NCBI RefSeq assembly: GCF_017301335.1
Contig: NZ_CP071247.1
Coordinates: 1,240,001-1,304,000 of the forward strand
Reading direction: 5' to 3'
Length of the DNA: 64,000 bases
Source: Marinobacter salinisoli
GTDB lineage: Bacteria; Pseudomonadota; Gammaproteobacteria; Pseudomonadales; Oleiphilaceae
Shown here: one piece after another, positions 27,336-35,927 of the stretch
Position numbering within the stretch: the first letter of the stretch is position 1
Layout: the number at the start of each line of letters is the position of its first letter
The notes under the pieces: model-generated
Told to the model about the DNA's origin: nothing
Database searches by the model: none
What the model saw: the letters and a program-made list of their open reading frames with translations, nothing else
Made by a program: the position numbers and the translations under genes

Positions 27336-27365
27336 AACTTACGAGAGGTGGTCCAGTCTGGATCA
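27336..27365 (-). promoter_or_regulatory. ECF-type promoter of the sigma/chrR operon
   Basis: Reading the minus strand, TGATCC (27365-27360), 18 bases, then TAAGTT (27341-27336). This fits the TGATCC-N18-TAAG promoters I recall for Rhodobacter RpoE/ChrR-type sigma factors. Predicted transcription start is near 27330, leaving a leader of about 28 nt before the sigma gene ATG. Positive autoregulation is the inference. Confidence 0.7.
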
Positions 27366-27449
27366 TTTTCTCGGCCAATCAGTCTGGCTCGCGGATCGGG
27401 TGGGTAACTCAGTGGTAAAAGTGCCGGCCTGGCCGCGTCGGACCGGAGA

Positions 27450-27494
27450 TTGCCGAGCGGTTTCAACCGCATTAGGCTGCAAAAACAACAATAA
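27450..27494 (+). promoter_or_regulatory. Candidate promoter and A-rich Hfq/Crc-type motif of the AraC gene
   Basis: TTGCCG (27450-27455), 17 bp, then TAGGCT (27473-27478) is a fair sigma-70 pair. Its spacer holds the perfect dyad GCGGTT-TC-AACCGC (27457-27470), a possible operator. Directly after it, AAA-AAC-AAC-AAT-AAT (27481-27495) contains the AANAANAA pattern bound by Hfq with Crc in Pseudomonas, only three bases before the AGAGAGG ribosome site. If transcription starts near 27485, three to four triplets remain at the mRNA 5' end. Confidence 0.45.
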
Positions 27495-27512
27495 TCAGAG
27501 AGGCTTCCATTG

Positions 27513-28574
27513 ATGAACGCCCCAACCAGTGCCGCCAATCAACCGTTTATCCACGCCCACTACGCCGACATCCTGTGTCAGTTGGTTCAGGAAAAGGGGG
27601 TTTCCCGCCCGTCGTTGCTGAGTGCTGCCGGGATCCGGCCGGGCCTGCTCGAGCATCCGGACAATCTGATCTCCATTCCACAGTTCGTTGCCCTGTGCCG
27701 TGAATGCCTGCAGCGAAGCGGTGACCCTGCGCTGGGGCTGGCGTTTGGCCTGAGGCTGAAGTTCACAACCCACGGCGCGCTGTCCCAGGCGGCGGTCAGC
27801 TGTGACACCCTGGAGCAGGCGATTTCGGTGCTCATCAAGTACTGCCGCACACGGTTCGTGTATATGGCGCTCTCGTTCTTCACCGAGTCCGACGAGGCGG
27901 TGCTGCAACTGGACGTTGTCCATCAGGTGGATGACCTGCGTCGCTTCACCATCGACCTGCTCATGGCCTCACTGATGGACGTGAATCAGCTGCTGTTCGG
28001 CGATAAGTTAACCAGGGCGGGGTGCTGCCGGTTTGCCTATCCGGAGCCAGAGGATACTTCGCCCTATCGAGGGCTGTTTGGCGACATTGTGGAATTTGGT
28101 GGCGAGGCCAACCAGATGCGGTTCCAGGCGCAGTTTCTGGCACTGCCACTGGTTCTGTCCAATCCGGTGACCCGTCGTATGGCCGAGGCGCAGTGCGAGG
28201 AACAGATGCGCACCATAGAGGCGACGGCCTCCATGGCCGATAAGGTCGAGCGAATACTGGCCTCGACCCGAGACGGACGTTTGCCGGGTCTGGAGCAGGT
28301 TGCCGACCAATTGCTCATCTCGCCACGCACTCTCCGGCGTCAGCTGACGCGGGAGGGGCTACGTTTCAAACAGCTGCAGGACCGGATTCGGCACGAGCGC
28401 TCGCTGGTACTTCTGCGCCGGCAGGAACTCAATCTGGACGCCATTGCCGATGCCCTGGGTTACAGCGATCCGTCGAACTTCGCCCGGGCATTCCGGAAAT
28501 GGGAGGGTGTCGCACCCAGTGTCTGGCGGCAACGCGACCAGCAGGAAATCCGCCCGGATCACGTTTCCAGGTAG
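27513..28574 (+). CDS. AraC-family transcriptional regulator
   Basis: A 353-residue regulator with the AraC_N arabinose-binding-like domain (about 20-215) and a C-terminal HTH_18 domain (about 250-345). LISPRTLRRQLTREGLRFKQL is the first helix-turn-helix and LDAIADALGYSDPSNFARAFRKWEG the second. ATG 27513 is preceded by AGAGAGG. It is divergent from the ECF sigma operon (211 bp between starts) and convergent with speA, overlapping its 3' end by 16 bp. The leader carries the A-rich motif described at 27481. Neighbours give no clear target; ligand unknown. Confidence 0.9.
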   Translation: MNAPTSAANQPFIHAHYADILCQLVQEKGVSRPSLLSAAGIRPGLLEHPDNLISIPQFVALCRECLQRSGDPALGLAFGLRLKFTTHGALSQAAVSCDTLEQAISVLIKYCRTRFVYMALSFFTESDEAVLQLDVVHQVDDLRRFTIDLLMASLMDVNQLLFGDKLTRAGCCRFAYPEPEDTSPYRGLFGDIVEFGGEANQMRFQAQFLALPLVLSNPVTRRMAEAQCEEQMRTIEATASMADKVERILASTRDGRLPGLEQVADQLLISPRTLRRQLTREGLRFKQLQDRIRHERSLVLLRRQELNLDAIADALGYSDPSNFARAFRKWEGVAPSVWRQRDQQEIRPDHVSR

Positions 28575-30466
28575 GTATAGCCCTCCAGTCCGGCTGCCAG
28601 TTCCGCCAACAGTGCCGTTCGAACCTCTTCAGGCAGTTCGCTGTCGGCCAGCTTTCTCTCATAGGACTTGAGCAGGCTGGCGGAGTCGAAGTTGACGTAG
28701 CGAAGGACCGTCGACACGGTATCGCCGGTCATCGGGGCACTGGTGTCGAATCCGTTGTTGCCGTTAAGCCGGACATCCACCGAATGAGTGTCGCCAAACA
28801 GGTTGTGCATATCCCCCAGTATTTCCTGGTAGGCCCCGGTCATAAAAAATCCCATCAGTAAGGCTTCCCCGGGCTGGTCTTCCGGCAGCGGGAGGGTGCT
28901 CTCAATACCCTGGCCATCCACGTACTGGTCGATCCGGCCATCGGAGTCGCAGGTGATGTCCTGAATGACGGCCCGGCGGTTCAGTGGCCGGTTCAGGCCG
29001 TTGATCGGCAGAACCGGGAAAATCTGGTCAATGCCCCAGACATCTGGCAGCGATTGGAACAGCGAGAAATTCACAAACAGCTTTTCAGCAAGCTTTTCAT
29101 TGAGCTCGTCAATGATCTCCCGATGCACCCGGCTGGTGCTGTCGAGCGCGGCCCTCAGCAGGCGGCAGCAGCGGGTGTAGATCGTTTCGGCGTCGGCGCG
29201 GTCCTGAAGCGACAGCACGCCATGAGCGAACTGGGCGTGGACGTCCGAAATGGCATGCAGGATATCGTGATAGATCTCGGGCAGGGAGCGGGGCGAGTTT
29301 TCATCCTCCAGGCTGAGCAGGTCCCGCCACAGATCTTGCAGGGGGGCGGGCGCATCGGCTCCCGGCTGCGCCGGCACGAGGTCGTCGGGCGTGTCGCGAT
29401 CAATCACGTTGGTCACCAGAACTGAGTGATGAGCGGTCAGAGCCCGGCCGGACTCGCTGATCAGGTCAGGGTGGGGCAGGTCGTGGCGGTCGCACTCAGC
29501 CTGCAGGGTCCGGATAACGTTGGAAGCGTATTCCTTGACGCTGTAGTTCATCGAGCAACTGCTGCGCGACCGGGTGCCTTCGTAGTCCACGCCCAAGCCG
29601 CCGCCGATGTCCACGGTGCTGATCGGTGCCCCAAGCTGACACAGTTCGCTGTAAAACCGTGCGCATTCGCGCAGGCCGGTCTGTATGTCGCGGATATTGG
29701 CGATTTGTGAGCCCAGGTGGAAGTGCAGCAATTGCAGCGTATGCAGGGCACCGGCCTCGCGGAGCGTCCGGACCACTTCCAGCACCTGCTGGGCTGACAG
29801 GCCAAACTTGGATTTTTCACCGCCAGTATTCTGCCAGTTGCCCTTGCCGATGCTGGCGAGCCTGGCGCGAACGCCAATCAGTGGCGAGACGCCCAGATCT
29901 TCCGCTTCGCGCAGAATGAGCGGCAGTTCGGAGCGTTTTTCAACCACGAGAAAAACCCGGTGGCCCAGCTTCTGGCCGATCAGGGCCAGACGGATATATT
30001 CGCGGTCCTTGTAGCCGTTGCAGACGATGACCGAGCCGGCTTTGGGTGACATGGCCAGCACCGCCATCAGCTCCGGTTTGCTGCCCGCTTCGAGGCCGAT
30101 CTGTCCGTTGCTGGCCGCCGGTTCCGCTGATATCAGCTCTTCCACGACCCGCCGTTGCTGGTTCACCTTGATCGGGTAAACCGCGGTGTATTTGCCCTGA
30201 TAGTCGTGCTCCTCGGCCATCGTGTTGAAGGCATTGCACAGTGTATTCACGCGATCGTGAAGAATGTCCGAAAAGCGGATCAGCACCGGCAACGCCACCC
30301 CGGAGGCCATCAGTGACTGCGTCAGCTCGGGCAGGTTGATGGCGGCGGAGTCCTGGCCGCGGTGGGGGCGGATCAACACCTCGCCCGCCGCACTGACACC
30401 GATGTAGCCGTCGCTCCAGTGGCTGATGTTATAGACCTTGTGGGCCTGGCGGCTGGCTTCGCTCAT
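28559..30466 (-). CDS. speA: Biosynthetic arginine decarboxylase
   Basis: A 635-residue PLP enzyme (fold III, Orn/Lys/Arg decarboxylase group 2) turning arginine into agmatine, the first step to putrescine. The PLP lysine is in AVYPIKVNQQRRVVEEL; HFHLGSQIANI, DIGGGLGVDYEGT and SESGRALTAHHS mark the other cofactor and substrate segments. Length is close to E. coli SpeA (658). Of two nearby ATG codons, 30466 is favoured because AACAGGA lies at a proper distance; 30475 is the alternative. It is divergent from speE, so the two polyamine genes share a 206-bp promoter region. Confidence 0.94.
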   Translation of the reverse strand: MSEASRQAHKVYNISHWSDGYIGVSAAGEVLIRPHRGQDSAAINLPELTQSLMASGVALPVLIRFSDILHDRVNTLCNAFNTMAEEHDYQGKYTAVYPIKVNQQRRVVEELISAEPAASNGQIGLEAGSKPELMAVLAMSPKAGSVIVCNGYKDREYIRLALIGQKLGHRVFLVVEKRSELPLILREAEDLGVSPLIGVRARLASIGKGNWQNTGGEKSKFGLSAQQVLEVVRTLREAGALHTLQLLHFHLGSQIANIRDIQTGLRECARFYSELCQLGAPISTVDIGGGLGVDYEGTRSRSSCSMNYSVKEYASNVIRTLQAECDRHDLPHPDLISESGRALTAHHSVLVTNVIDRDTPDDLVPAQPGADAPAPLQDLWRDLLSLEDENSPRSLPEIYHDILHAISDVHAQFAHGVLSLQDRADAETIYTRCCRLLRAALDSTSRVHREIIDELNEKLAEKLFVNFSLFQSLPDVWGIDQIFPVLPINGLNRPLNRRAVIQDITCDSDGRIDQYVDGQGIESTLPLPEDQPGEALLMGFFMTGAYQEILGDMHNLFGDTHSVDVRLNGNNGFDTSAPMTGDTVSTVLRYVNFDSASLLKSYERKLADSELPEEVRTALLAELAAGLEGYTYLET

Positions 30467-30672
30467 TGTCGTCATCCTGTTGGGAAACCGGGGTGGCAGC
30501 TTGAAGGTGGTCGTGCTGTGTATGGCCGCATTGTAGGTGGTCGCTGCCTTGCCTGAAAGAGCCGGATTCGCAGAAAAACAGCGTGCCAACAAACATTAAG
30601 GCTTCAGCTGAGGTGCATGCGGCCCTACAATGGCGGCACCAATTCAGCCCATGGAGCACAGGGAGGCACCGC

Positions 30673-31554
30673 ATGTCATCATTGAACGAAGGCTGGTTTA
30701 CCGAAATCTTCCAGGATCAGGGAACCGCTTTTTCCCTGCAGATCAAGCAAAAACTGCATGAAGAGCAGACGCCGTTCCAGAAACTCGAAATCTATGAGAC
30801 CGAAACCTTCGGCAATCTGATGGTGCTGGACGGGTGCGTGATGCTGACCTCTCGCGACAACTTCCTGTACCACGAGATGATGACCCATCCGGCGCTGTTT
30901 ACCCACCGGGATCCGAAGAAAGTCGCCATCATTGGTGGCGGTGACTGCGGGACCTTGAAGGAGGTGCTCAAGCATCCTGGCGTGGAAGAAGCCTGGCAGG
31001 TTGAAATTGACGAGCGGGTGACCCGCATGTCCGAAAAATACTTCCCGGAACTCTGTGAGTCCAACGAGGACCCCCGGGCCAATTTCTTTTTCGGCGACGG
31101 CATCCAGTGGATTCGGGATGTAGCCCCCGGCAGCCTGGATCTGATCATCATTGACAGCACGGATCCAGTGGGGCCGGCCGAGGGCCTGTTTGCGCTGGAT
31201 TTCTATCGGGATGCGCTGCTGGCGCTGAACGAGGGCGGACTGATTGTCCAGCAAAGCGAATCGCCGATGCTGCACACCGATTCCATCATCAAGTCCATTC
31301 ACACCGATCTGCGCAAGGCTGGCTTCGATCACGTCCACACCCTGCCGTTCCCGCAACCGGTGTATCCGACCGGGTGGTGGAGCTGCACCATGGCTGGCAA
31401 GCACAAGCCTGTGCAGTATTTCCGGGAAGAGGATGCCGATAACCGGCCGTTTGTGACTCGCTATTACAACGCGGGTGTCCACCGCGGTGCGCTGGCGATG
31501 CCGCAGTTCATGGCGGAAAGCCTTGGCGATCCGGTTCAGCCGGGTGAAGGGTAA
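30673..31554 (+). CDS. speE: Spermidine synthase (polyamine aminopropyltransferase)
   Basis: A 293-residue enzyme that transfers an aminopropyl group from decarboxylated SAM to putrescine. The SAM-binding loop is AIIGGGDCGTLKEVLKHP, followed by VEIDERV. The catalytic region is IIIDSTDPVGPAEGLF, and QSESPMLH and YPTGWWSC are typical C-terminal blocks. Residues needed for catalysis, including the DSTDP aspartates, are present. ATG 30673 follows AGGGAGG. Divergent from speA. No speD gene for decarboxylated SAM is in the window. Confidence 0.95.
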   Translation: MSSLNEGWFTEIFQDQGTAFSLQIKQKLHEEQTPFQKLEIYETETFGNLMVLDGCVMLTSRDNFLYHEMMTHPALFTHRDPKKVAIIGGGDCGTLKEVLKHPGVEEAWQVEIDERVTRMSEKYFPELCESNEDPRANFFFGDGIQWIRDVAPGSLDLIIIDSTDPVGPAEGLFALDFYRDALLALNEGGLIVQQSESPMLHTDSIIKSIHTDLRKAGFDHVHTLPFPQPVYPTGWWSCTMAGKHKPVQYFREEDADNRPFVTRYYNAGVHRGALAMPQFMAESLGDPVQPGEG

Positions 31555-31654
31555 GGTTTATCGCTAGACAAGGTCTGCTCTCGGTCTAGACTCAAAAACG
31601 ATGTGGTCGAAAATTGCATCGACCCGGTCAGCATTGAGCAAGGAGAGTCTAGTG

Positions 31655-31849
31655 ATGGATGTGCGCAAAGGAGAGTCTGAGAAGCACTGGTTCCGCAGCG
31701 ACCGGTTTTCACTGGTAAACGGTAAGTGGTTCTTTCAGACCCGGGAAGGGTCGGTGGAAGGGCCCTATGACACACACCAAGAAGCGGAAACGGTACTGCT
31801 GCTGTATCTGCGTCACTCGGATGATTCGCTGTATCACGGAGTGCGTTGA
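31655..31849 (+). CDS. DUF6316 family small protein
   Basis: A 64-residue cytoplasmic protein; the central block SLVNGKWFFQTREGSVEGPYDT followed by AETVLLLYLR is the pattern I associate with DUF6316, a short family of unknown function in Marinobacter and Pseudomonas. ATG 31655 (or GTG three bases before) follows AAGGAGAG. The upstream gap contains the 8-bp palindrome GTCTAGAC and a separate TCTAG copy next to the ribosome site. It ends 31 bp before a strong bidirectional terminator shared with amtB. Confidence 0.78.
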   Translation: MDVRKGESEKHWFRSDRFSLVNGKWFFQTREGSVEGPYDTHQEAETVLLLYLRHSDDSLYHGVR

Positions 31850-31880
31850 GCGGTGTCCGTAAAGTAACGTTTGCTGGCAC

Positions 31881-31910
31881 AAAAAAGGGGCGCCCATCGG
31901 GCGCCCCTTT
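31881..31910. terminator. Bidirectional terminator between DUF6316 and amtB
   Basis: GGGGCGCCC-ATC-GGGCGCCCC (31887-31907), a 9-bp GC-rich stem, has six A on its left (T-run for the minus strand) and TTT on its right. It should end both converging transcripts, more strongly for amtB. Confidence 0.92.
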
Positions 31911-31927
31911 CGTTTGCAGTCAGTTGA

Positions 31928-33211
31928 TTACTGACGGGCGTTAACCCACTCCGGATAGGCTTCCATACCGCACTCGGACAGATCCACACCTTCGTACTCG
32001 TCTTCTTCGCTGACACGGATGCCCATGATGGCCTTGATGACCAACCAGGTGATCAGGCTGGTAACGAAGACCCAGATGAAGATGGTCAGGGTGCCTACCA
32101 GCTGACCCATGAAGGTCGCGTCGGCGTCGGACAGCAGTACCGCGAAGATACCCCAGATACCAACCACACCGTGAACGGAGATGGCACCAACCGGATCGTC
32201 AATGCGGATCTTGTCCATGAACACGATGGAGAAGACTACGATCGCGCCACCGATGGCACCGATGACGGTCGCCAGCAGCGGAGACGGATCAGCCGGCTCG
32301 GCAGTGATCGCAACCAGGCCAGCCAGGGCACCGTTCAGGGCCATGGTCAGGTCGGCTTTGCCGAACATGATGCGAGCAACCACCAGAGCTGTGATCAGAC
32401 CGCCCGCGGCGGCAGCGTTGGTGTTCAGGAACACGTTAGCAACTTCGTTGGCAACGCCGATGCCACCCAGCTTCAGCGTGGAACCGCCGTTAAAGCCGAA
32501 CCAGCCCATCCACAGGATGAAGGTACCGAGGGTTGCCAGCGGCAGGTTGGCGCCCGGGAAGGCGTTGATCTGACCGTTAGCGCCGTACTTGCCGGCGCGC
32601 GGACCCAGCACCAGCACACCCGCCAGGGCAGCAGCAGCACCAGCCATGTGAACAATACCGGAACCGGCGTAGTCACTGTAGTTCAGCTCGAACATGCCGA
32701 ATACTGCGTCACCGTTCCAGGTCCAGGCGCCTTCCATCGGGTAGATGAAGCCAGTCATAACAACGGCAAACAGCAGGAAGGCCCACAGTTTCATACGCTC
32801 GGCAACGGCACCGGATACGATGGACATAGCGGTTGCTACGAACACAACCTGGAAGAAGAAGTCGGAAGCACCGCTGTACTCACCCATGTCGCCGAAACCG
32901 GCTTCGGTGGATGCTGCGATAACGCCTGCAATAGCTGCGTCGTCCATTTCAGCAACGGTAGTGATGCCGTCAAGGAACAGGCCACCGCCGTACATGATGT
33001 CGTAGCCGCAAATCAGGTACATGGTACAGGCGATTGCGAACAGGGCGACGTTTTTGGTCAGGATTTCAGTGGTGTTTTTGGCACGGACAAGACCTGCTTC
33101 CAGCATGGCAAAACCCGCGGCCATCCACATGACCAGCGCGCCGCAAATCAGGAAGTAGAACGTGTCCATTGCGTACTGCAATTCAAAAATATGATTAAGA
33201 TTACTTTCCAT
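31928..33211 (-). CDS. amtB: Ammonium transporter AmtB
   Basis: A 427-residue inner-membrane channel with about eleven membrane segments that conducts ammonium/ammonia. Family segments are plain: GAXVXWXXAGFAMLEAG near the start, DYAGSGIVHMAGAAAALAG with one pore histidine, and GAISVHGVVGIWG with the second. ATG 33211, preceded by GGAGGGCTTAAA, gives the standard start. It follows glnK by 67 bp, the usual glnK-amtB operon, and should be shut by GlnK when nitrogen is plentiful. The sigma-54 promoter upstream of glnK should serve both genes. Confidence 0.96.
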   Translation of the reverse strand: MESNLNHIFELQYAMDTFYFLICGALVMWMAAGFAMLEAGLVRAKNTTEILTKNVALFAIACTMYLICGYDIMYGGGLFLDGITTVAEMDDAAIAGVIAASTEAGFGDMGEYSGASDFFFQVVFVATAMSIVSGAVAERMKLWAFLLFAVVMTGFIYPMEGAWTWNGDAVFGMFELNYSDYAGSGIVHMAGAAAALAGVLVLGPRAGKYGANGQINAFPGANLPLATLGTFILWMGWFGFNGGSTLKLGGIGVANEVANVFLNTNAAAAGGLITALVVARIMFGKADLTMALNGALAGLVAITAEPADPSPLLATVIGAIGGAIVVFSIVFMDKIRIDDPVGAISVHGVVGIWGIFAVLLSDADATFMGQLVGTLTIFIWVFVTSLITWLVIKAIMGIRVSEEDEYEGVDLSECGMEAYPEWVNARQ

Positions 33212-33278
33212 TTTAAGCCCTCCGCACAAGGCTTGATTCGGTTAAAAAATTTGCGTTGGCAGTTCTGTCAGATCCGGA

Positions 33279-33698
<420 letters not shown>

Positions 33699-33728
33699 TC
33701 AACTGTGCGGATTGCGTACGAGGTAGAA

Positions 33729-33744
33729 AGCATTGGGTGTGCCA
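33729..33744 (-). promoter_or_regulatory. Sigma-54 promoter of glnK-amtB
   Basis: On the minus strand TGGCACA-CCCA-ATGCT matches the sigma-54 consensus TGGCACR-N4-TTGCW in all but one base, with the invariant GG and GC at the correct 10-bp separation. Expected start near 33718, about 100 nt before the glnK ATG. Confidence 0.75.
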
Positions 33745-33793
33745 ACGCAAAAAAAACATTATATATCAATGTCCTGGGCAATGCCTGTCCCAG

Positions 33794-33836
33794 ATTGGCG
33801 CAAAAGTGCGCACCAATAAAGAGCATTGTGCACCTA
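33794..33836. promoter_or_regulatory. Candidate NtrC enhancer region
   Basis: ATTGGCGC and GCACCAAT form a 24-bp dyad with one mismatch (33794-33817), and GTGCACC at 33828-33834 adds a further half-site. They lie about 75-115 bp upstream of the inferred glnK start, the usual distance for NtrC. The half-sites do not give a clean TGCACC-N5-GGTGCA, so this is tentative. The rest of the 383-bp gap (33618-34000) is A/T-rich near 33750 and holds no gene I can support. Confidence 0.35.
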
Positions 33837-33920
33837 AATAGCTCGATTTGGCACCACCCTTGTTCAAGGTCCCCAGGTGGGTCTCTGTCTGGGTCATCAC
33901 ACGCTCGCCAGAGGCCCTTG

Positions 33921-33929
33921 TGATACACT
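33921..33929 (+). promoter_or_regulatory. Extended -10 promoter element for ubiK
   Basis: TG-A-TACACT is an extended -10 box about 72 bp before the ubiK GTG. No good -35 hexamer lies 17 bp upstream, which an extended -10 does not strictly need. Predicted start about 33936. Confidence 0.4.
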
Positions 33930-34000
33930 GCGCCCCTAGACGGCAGAGTTGGCGTCAGGCCGTGCCGGAATTGAGGTGAGCTACCAAGAGGAAGCCGTTC

Positions 34001-34255
34001 GTGAAAGGTCCACAGGATATTTTTGCCCAGTTGCAGGGCCAGTTTGGTCAGTTCGTGCCGGACATGGCCCGTGCCGCCAGAGAAGACTTCGAAACCCACG
34101 CCCGAGCAACGGTGATGTCTGTGCTGGCCCGGCTGGAACTGGTTACCCGCGAAGAGTTCGACGCCCAACAGGCTGTGTTGTTGAAAACCCGTGAAAAAGT
34201 CGACGCGCTGGAGCAGCGCGTGGCGGAGTTGGAGCAGCAGCTCAAGGCGAAATAA
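34001..34255 (+). CDS. ubiK: Ubiquinone biosynthesis accessory factor UbiK (YqiC/BMFP)
   Basis: An 84-residue helical protein needed for efficient aerobic ubiquinone synthesis, acting with UbiJ and the Ubi metabolon. It has an amphipathic N-terminal segment (PQDIFAQLQGQFGQFVPDMARAA) and a C-terminal coiled coil rich in Leu, Glu and Lys (DALEQRVAELEQQLKAK) that trimerises. The start is GTG 34001, preceded by AGAGGAAG. It is divergent from glnK and 69 bp upstream of comM, the same neighbourhood I recall in Pseudomonas. Confidence 0.9.
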   Translation: MKGPQDIFAQLQGQFGQFVPDMARAAREDFETHARATVMSVLARLELVTREEFDAQQAVLLKTREKVDALEQRVAELEQQLKAK

Positions 34256-34324
34256 ACGCCGGTTTGCCTGGCAGGATGCCGGGCCCGGAAGTGTCTGTAA
34301 CCCATGAAACCATGGAAGGTTGTC

Positions 34325-35854
34325 ATGCTTGCGATTGTCCATTCCCGCGCCAGTGTCGGCGTGGTTGCCCCCAGTGTCACCGTCGAGGTCCACCTCTCCG
34401 GAGGTCTGCCTGCGCTGTCCATCGTCGGAATGCCGGAAACCGCGGTCCGCGAGAGCCGGGAACGGGTGCGTAGCGCTCTGCTGAATGCCGGTTTCGAATT
34501 CCCTGCCCGTCGCATCACCATCAATCTGGCGCCAGCGGATCTGCCCAAAGAAGGCGCACGATTCGATCTTCCCATTGCTATCGGCATTCTGGCGGCGTCC
34601 GGTCAGTTACCGAGCGAACCGCTGGAGCGTCTCGAGTTCGTAGGTGAACTGTCGCTCGATGGCGCGTTGCGTGCCCTGAGTGGTGTATTGCCCGCCGCTG
34701 TCGCCGCCACCGAGGCGGGCCGGGCCATTATGGTGCCTTTGGCGAACGCGCTGGAAGCATCCCTGGTCAGTGAGGGAGAGGTATTGGCCGCCGGCCACCT
34801 GTTGGAGGTTTGCGGGCATATCACGGGACAATCAAAGCTCGGTCCGGTCCCGCCTGCACCGGTTGCACCCGGGCAAGCACCGGTCGAAACTCCGGACCTG
34901 GCCGATGTGCGGGGGCAGCACGTGCCCCGAAGGGCGCTCGAGGTAGCGGCAGCGGGCCAGCACAATCTGCTCTTTTTCGGGCCTCCGGGTACCGGCAAGA
35001 GTATGCTCGCAAGCCGGCTACCGGGGCTTCTGCCATGCTTGCACACGTCTGCCGCGCTGGAGGTGGCGGCCATTCACTCTGTGTCGGGGCACCCGGTGCC
35101 ACCCGAGCAGTGGCGATTGCCGCCTTTTCGAGCCCCTCACCACACGGCGTCTGCGGTTGCCATGGTGGGGGGCGGCAGCAACCCGCGGCCGGGGGAAATC
35201 TCTCTGGCCCATGGTGGCGTACTGTTTCTCGACGAGTTGCCTGAATTTGAGCGCAAGGTATTGGAGGTACTCCGCGAGCCCATGGAGTCGGGAGTCATCG
35301 CCATCAGCCGTGCAGCGCGTCAGGTGATTTTTCCAGCCCGGTTTCAGCTGGTCGGTGCCATGAATCCATGCCCCTGTGGTTTTCTGGGGCATCCGACACG
35401 GGAGTGTCAGTGTTCTGCGCAGCAGGTGCTTCGATACCGCGCCAGGGTGTCGGGCCCTTTGCTGGATCGGTTCGATATGCATGTGGAGGTGCCGGTTCAG
35501 TCTGCCGATGTTCTGTTACACAGTGGCGCCCCGGGTGAGTGCAGTGCCGTGGTGCGCGAGCGGGTGCTGCAGGCCCGGGAGCGGCAGGATCATCGGGGCG
35601 GCATCAACGCGATGCTCACCGGCCGAGCGTTGCAGGAAGCGTGCGGGCTGGATTCGGCGAACGAGCAGATGCTGACGGGCGCGATGAACCGGTTGGGGTT
35701 GTCCGCCCGGGCATTGCATCGGATCTTGCGCGTTGCGCGAACGCTGGCGGATCTGGACGATGCGGCCACACTGAGCCAGTGCCACCTGGCAGAAGCTCTG
35801 GGCTATCGTCAGCTGGATCGCCAGCAGCCAAACCGCTCGCCGGTGTCCTCCTGA
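34325..35854 (+). CDS. comM: ComM/YifB Mg-chelatase-like AAA+ helicase
   Basis: A 509-residue hexameric AAA+ protein that drives branch migration during natural transformation. The N-terminal fold (1-170) resembles a Lon-type protease domain (SIVGMPETAVRESRERVRSAL). The central ATPase has Walker A GPPGTGKSM and Walker B LFLDELPEF, and a zinc-like cysteine cluster occurs in NPCPCGFLGHPTRECQCS. The C-terminal Mg-chelatase domain follows. ATG 34325 gives the standard LAIVHSRA start; ATG 34304 adds seven residues not seen in relatives. Transformation competence is an inference; pilT and pilU are also in the window. Confidence 0.93.
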   Translation: MLAIVHSRASVGVVAPSVTVEVHLSGGLPALSIVGMPETAVRESRERVRSALLNAGFEFPARRITINLAPADLPKEGARFDLPIAIGILAASGQLPSEPLERLEFVGELSLDGALRALSGVLPAAVAATEAGRAIMVPLANALEASLVSEGEVLAAGHLLEVCGHITGQSKLGPVPPAPVAPGQAPVETPDLADVRGQHVPRRALEVAAAGQHNLLFFGPPGTGKSMLASRLPGLLPCLHTSAALEVAAIHSVSGHPVPPEQWRLPPFRAPHHTASAVAMVGGGSNPRPGEISLAHGGVLFLDELPEFERKVLEVLREPMESGVIAISRAARQVIFPARFQLVGAMNPCPCGFLGHPTRECQCSAQQVLRYRARVSGPLLDRFDMHVEVPVQSADVLLHSGAPGECSAVVRERVLQARERQDHRGGINAMLTGRALQEACGLDSANEQMLTGAMNRLGLSARALHRILRVARTLADLDDAATLSQCHLAEALGYRQLDRQQPNRSPVSS

Positions 35855-35927
35855 TGGAACGGACTCTGGTAAACTGTGTGTTTGTTCTCGTTACTTTAAA
35901 CCCGCAGCCAGCGCTTGAGGATTTCAA

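Noticed and set aside
27398..27478. tRNA-like stretch: D-arm-like GTAACTCAGTGGTAAAAGT and T-arm-like GCGGTTTCAACCGC
   Set aside because: No acceptor stem or anticodon stem can be closed, the T-loop lacks TTCRANY, and the distance between the arms does not fit. At best a chance resemblance or a decayed remnant.
33849..33864. Second sigma-54-like site on the plus strand (TGGCACC-ACCC-TTGTT) pointing to ubiK
   Set aside because: The invariant GC at -12 reads GT, and ubiK has an extended -10 element closer to its start and no reason for sigma-54 control.
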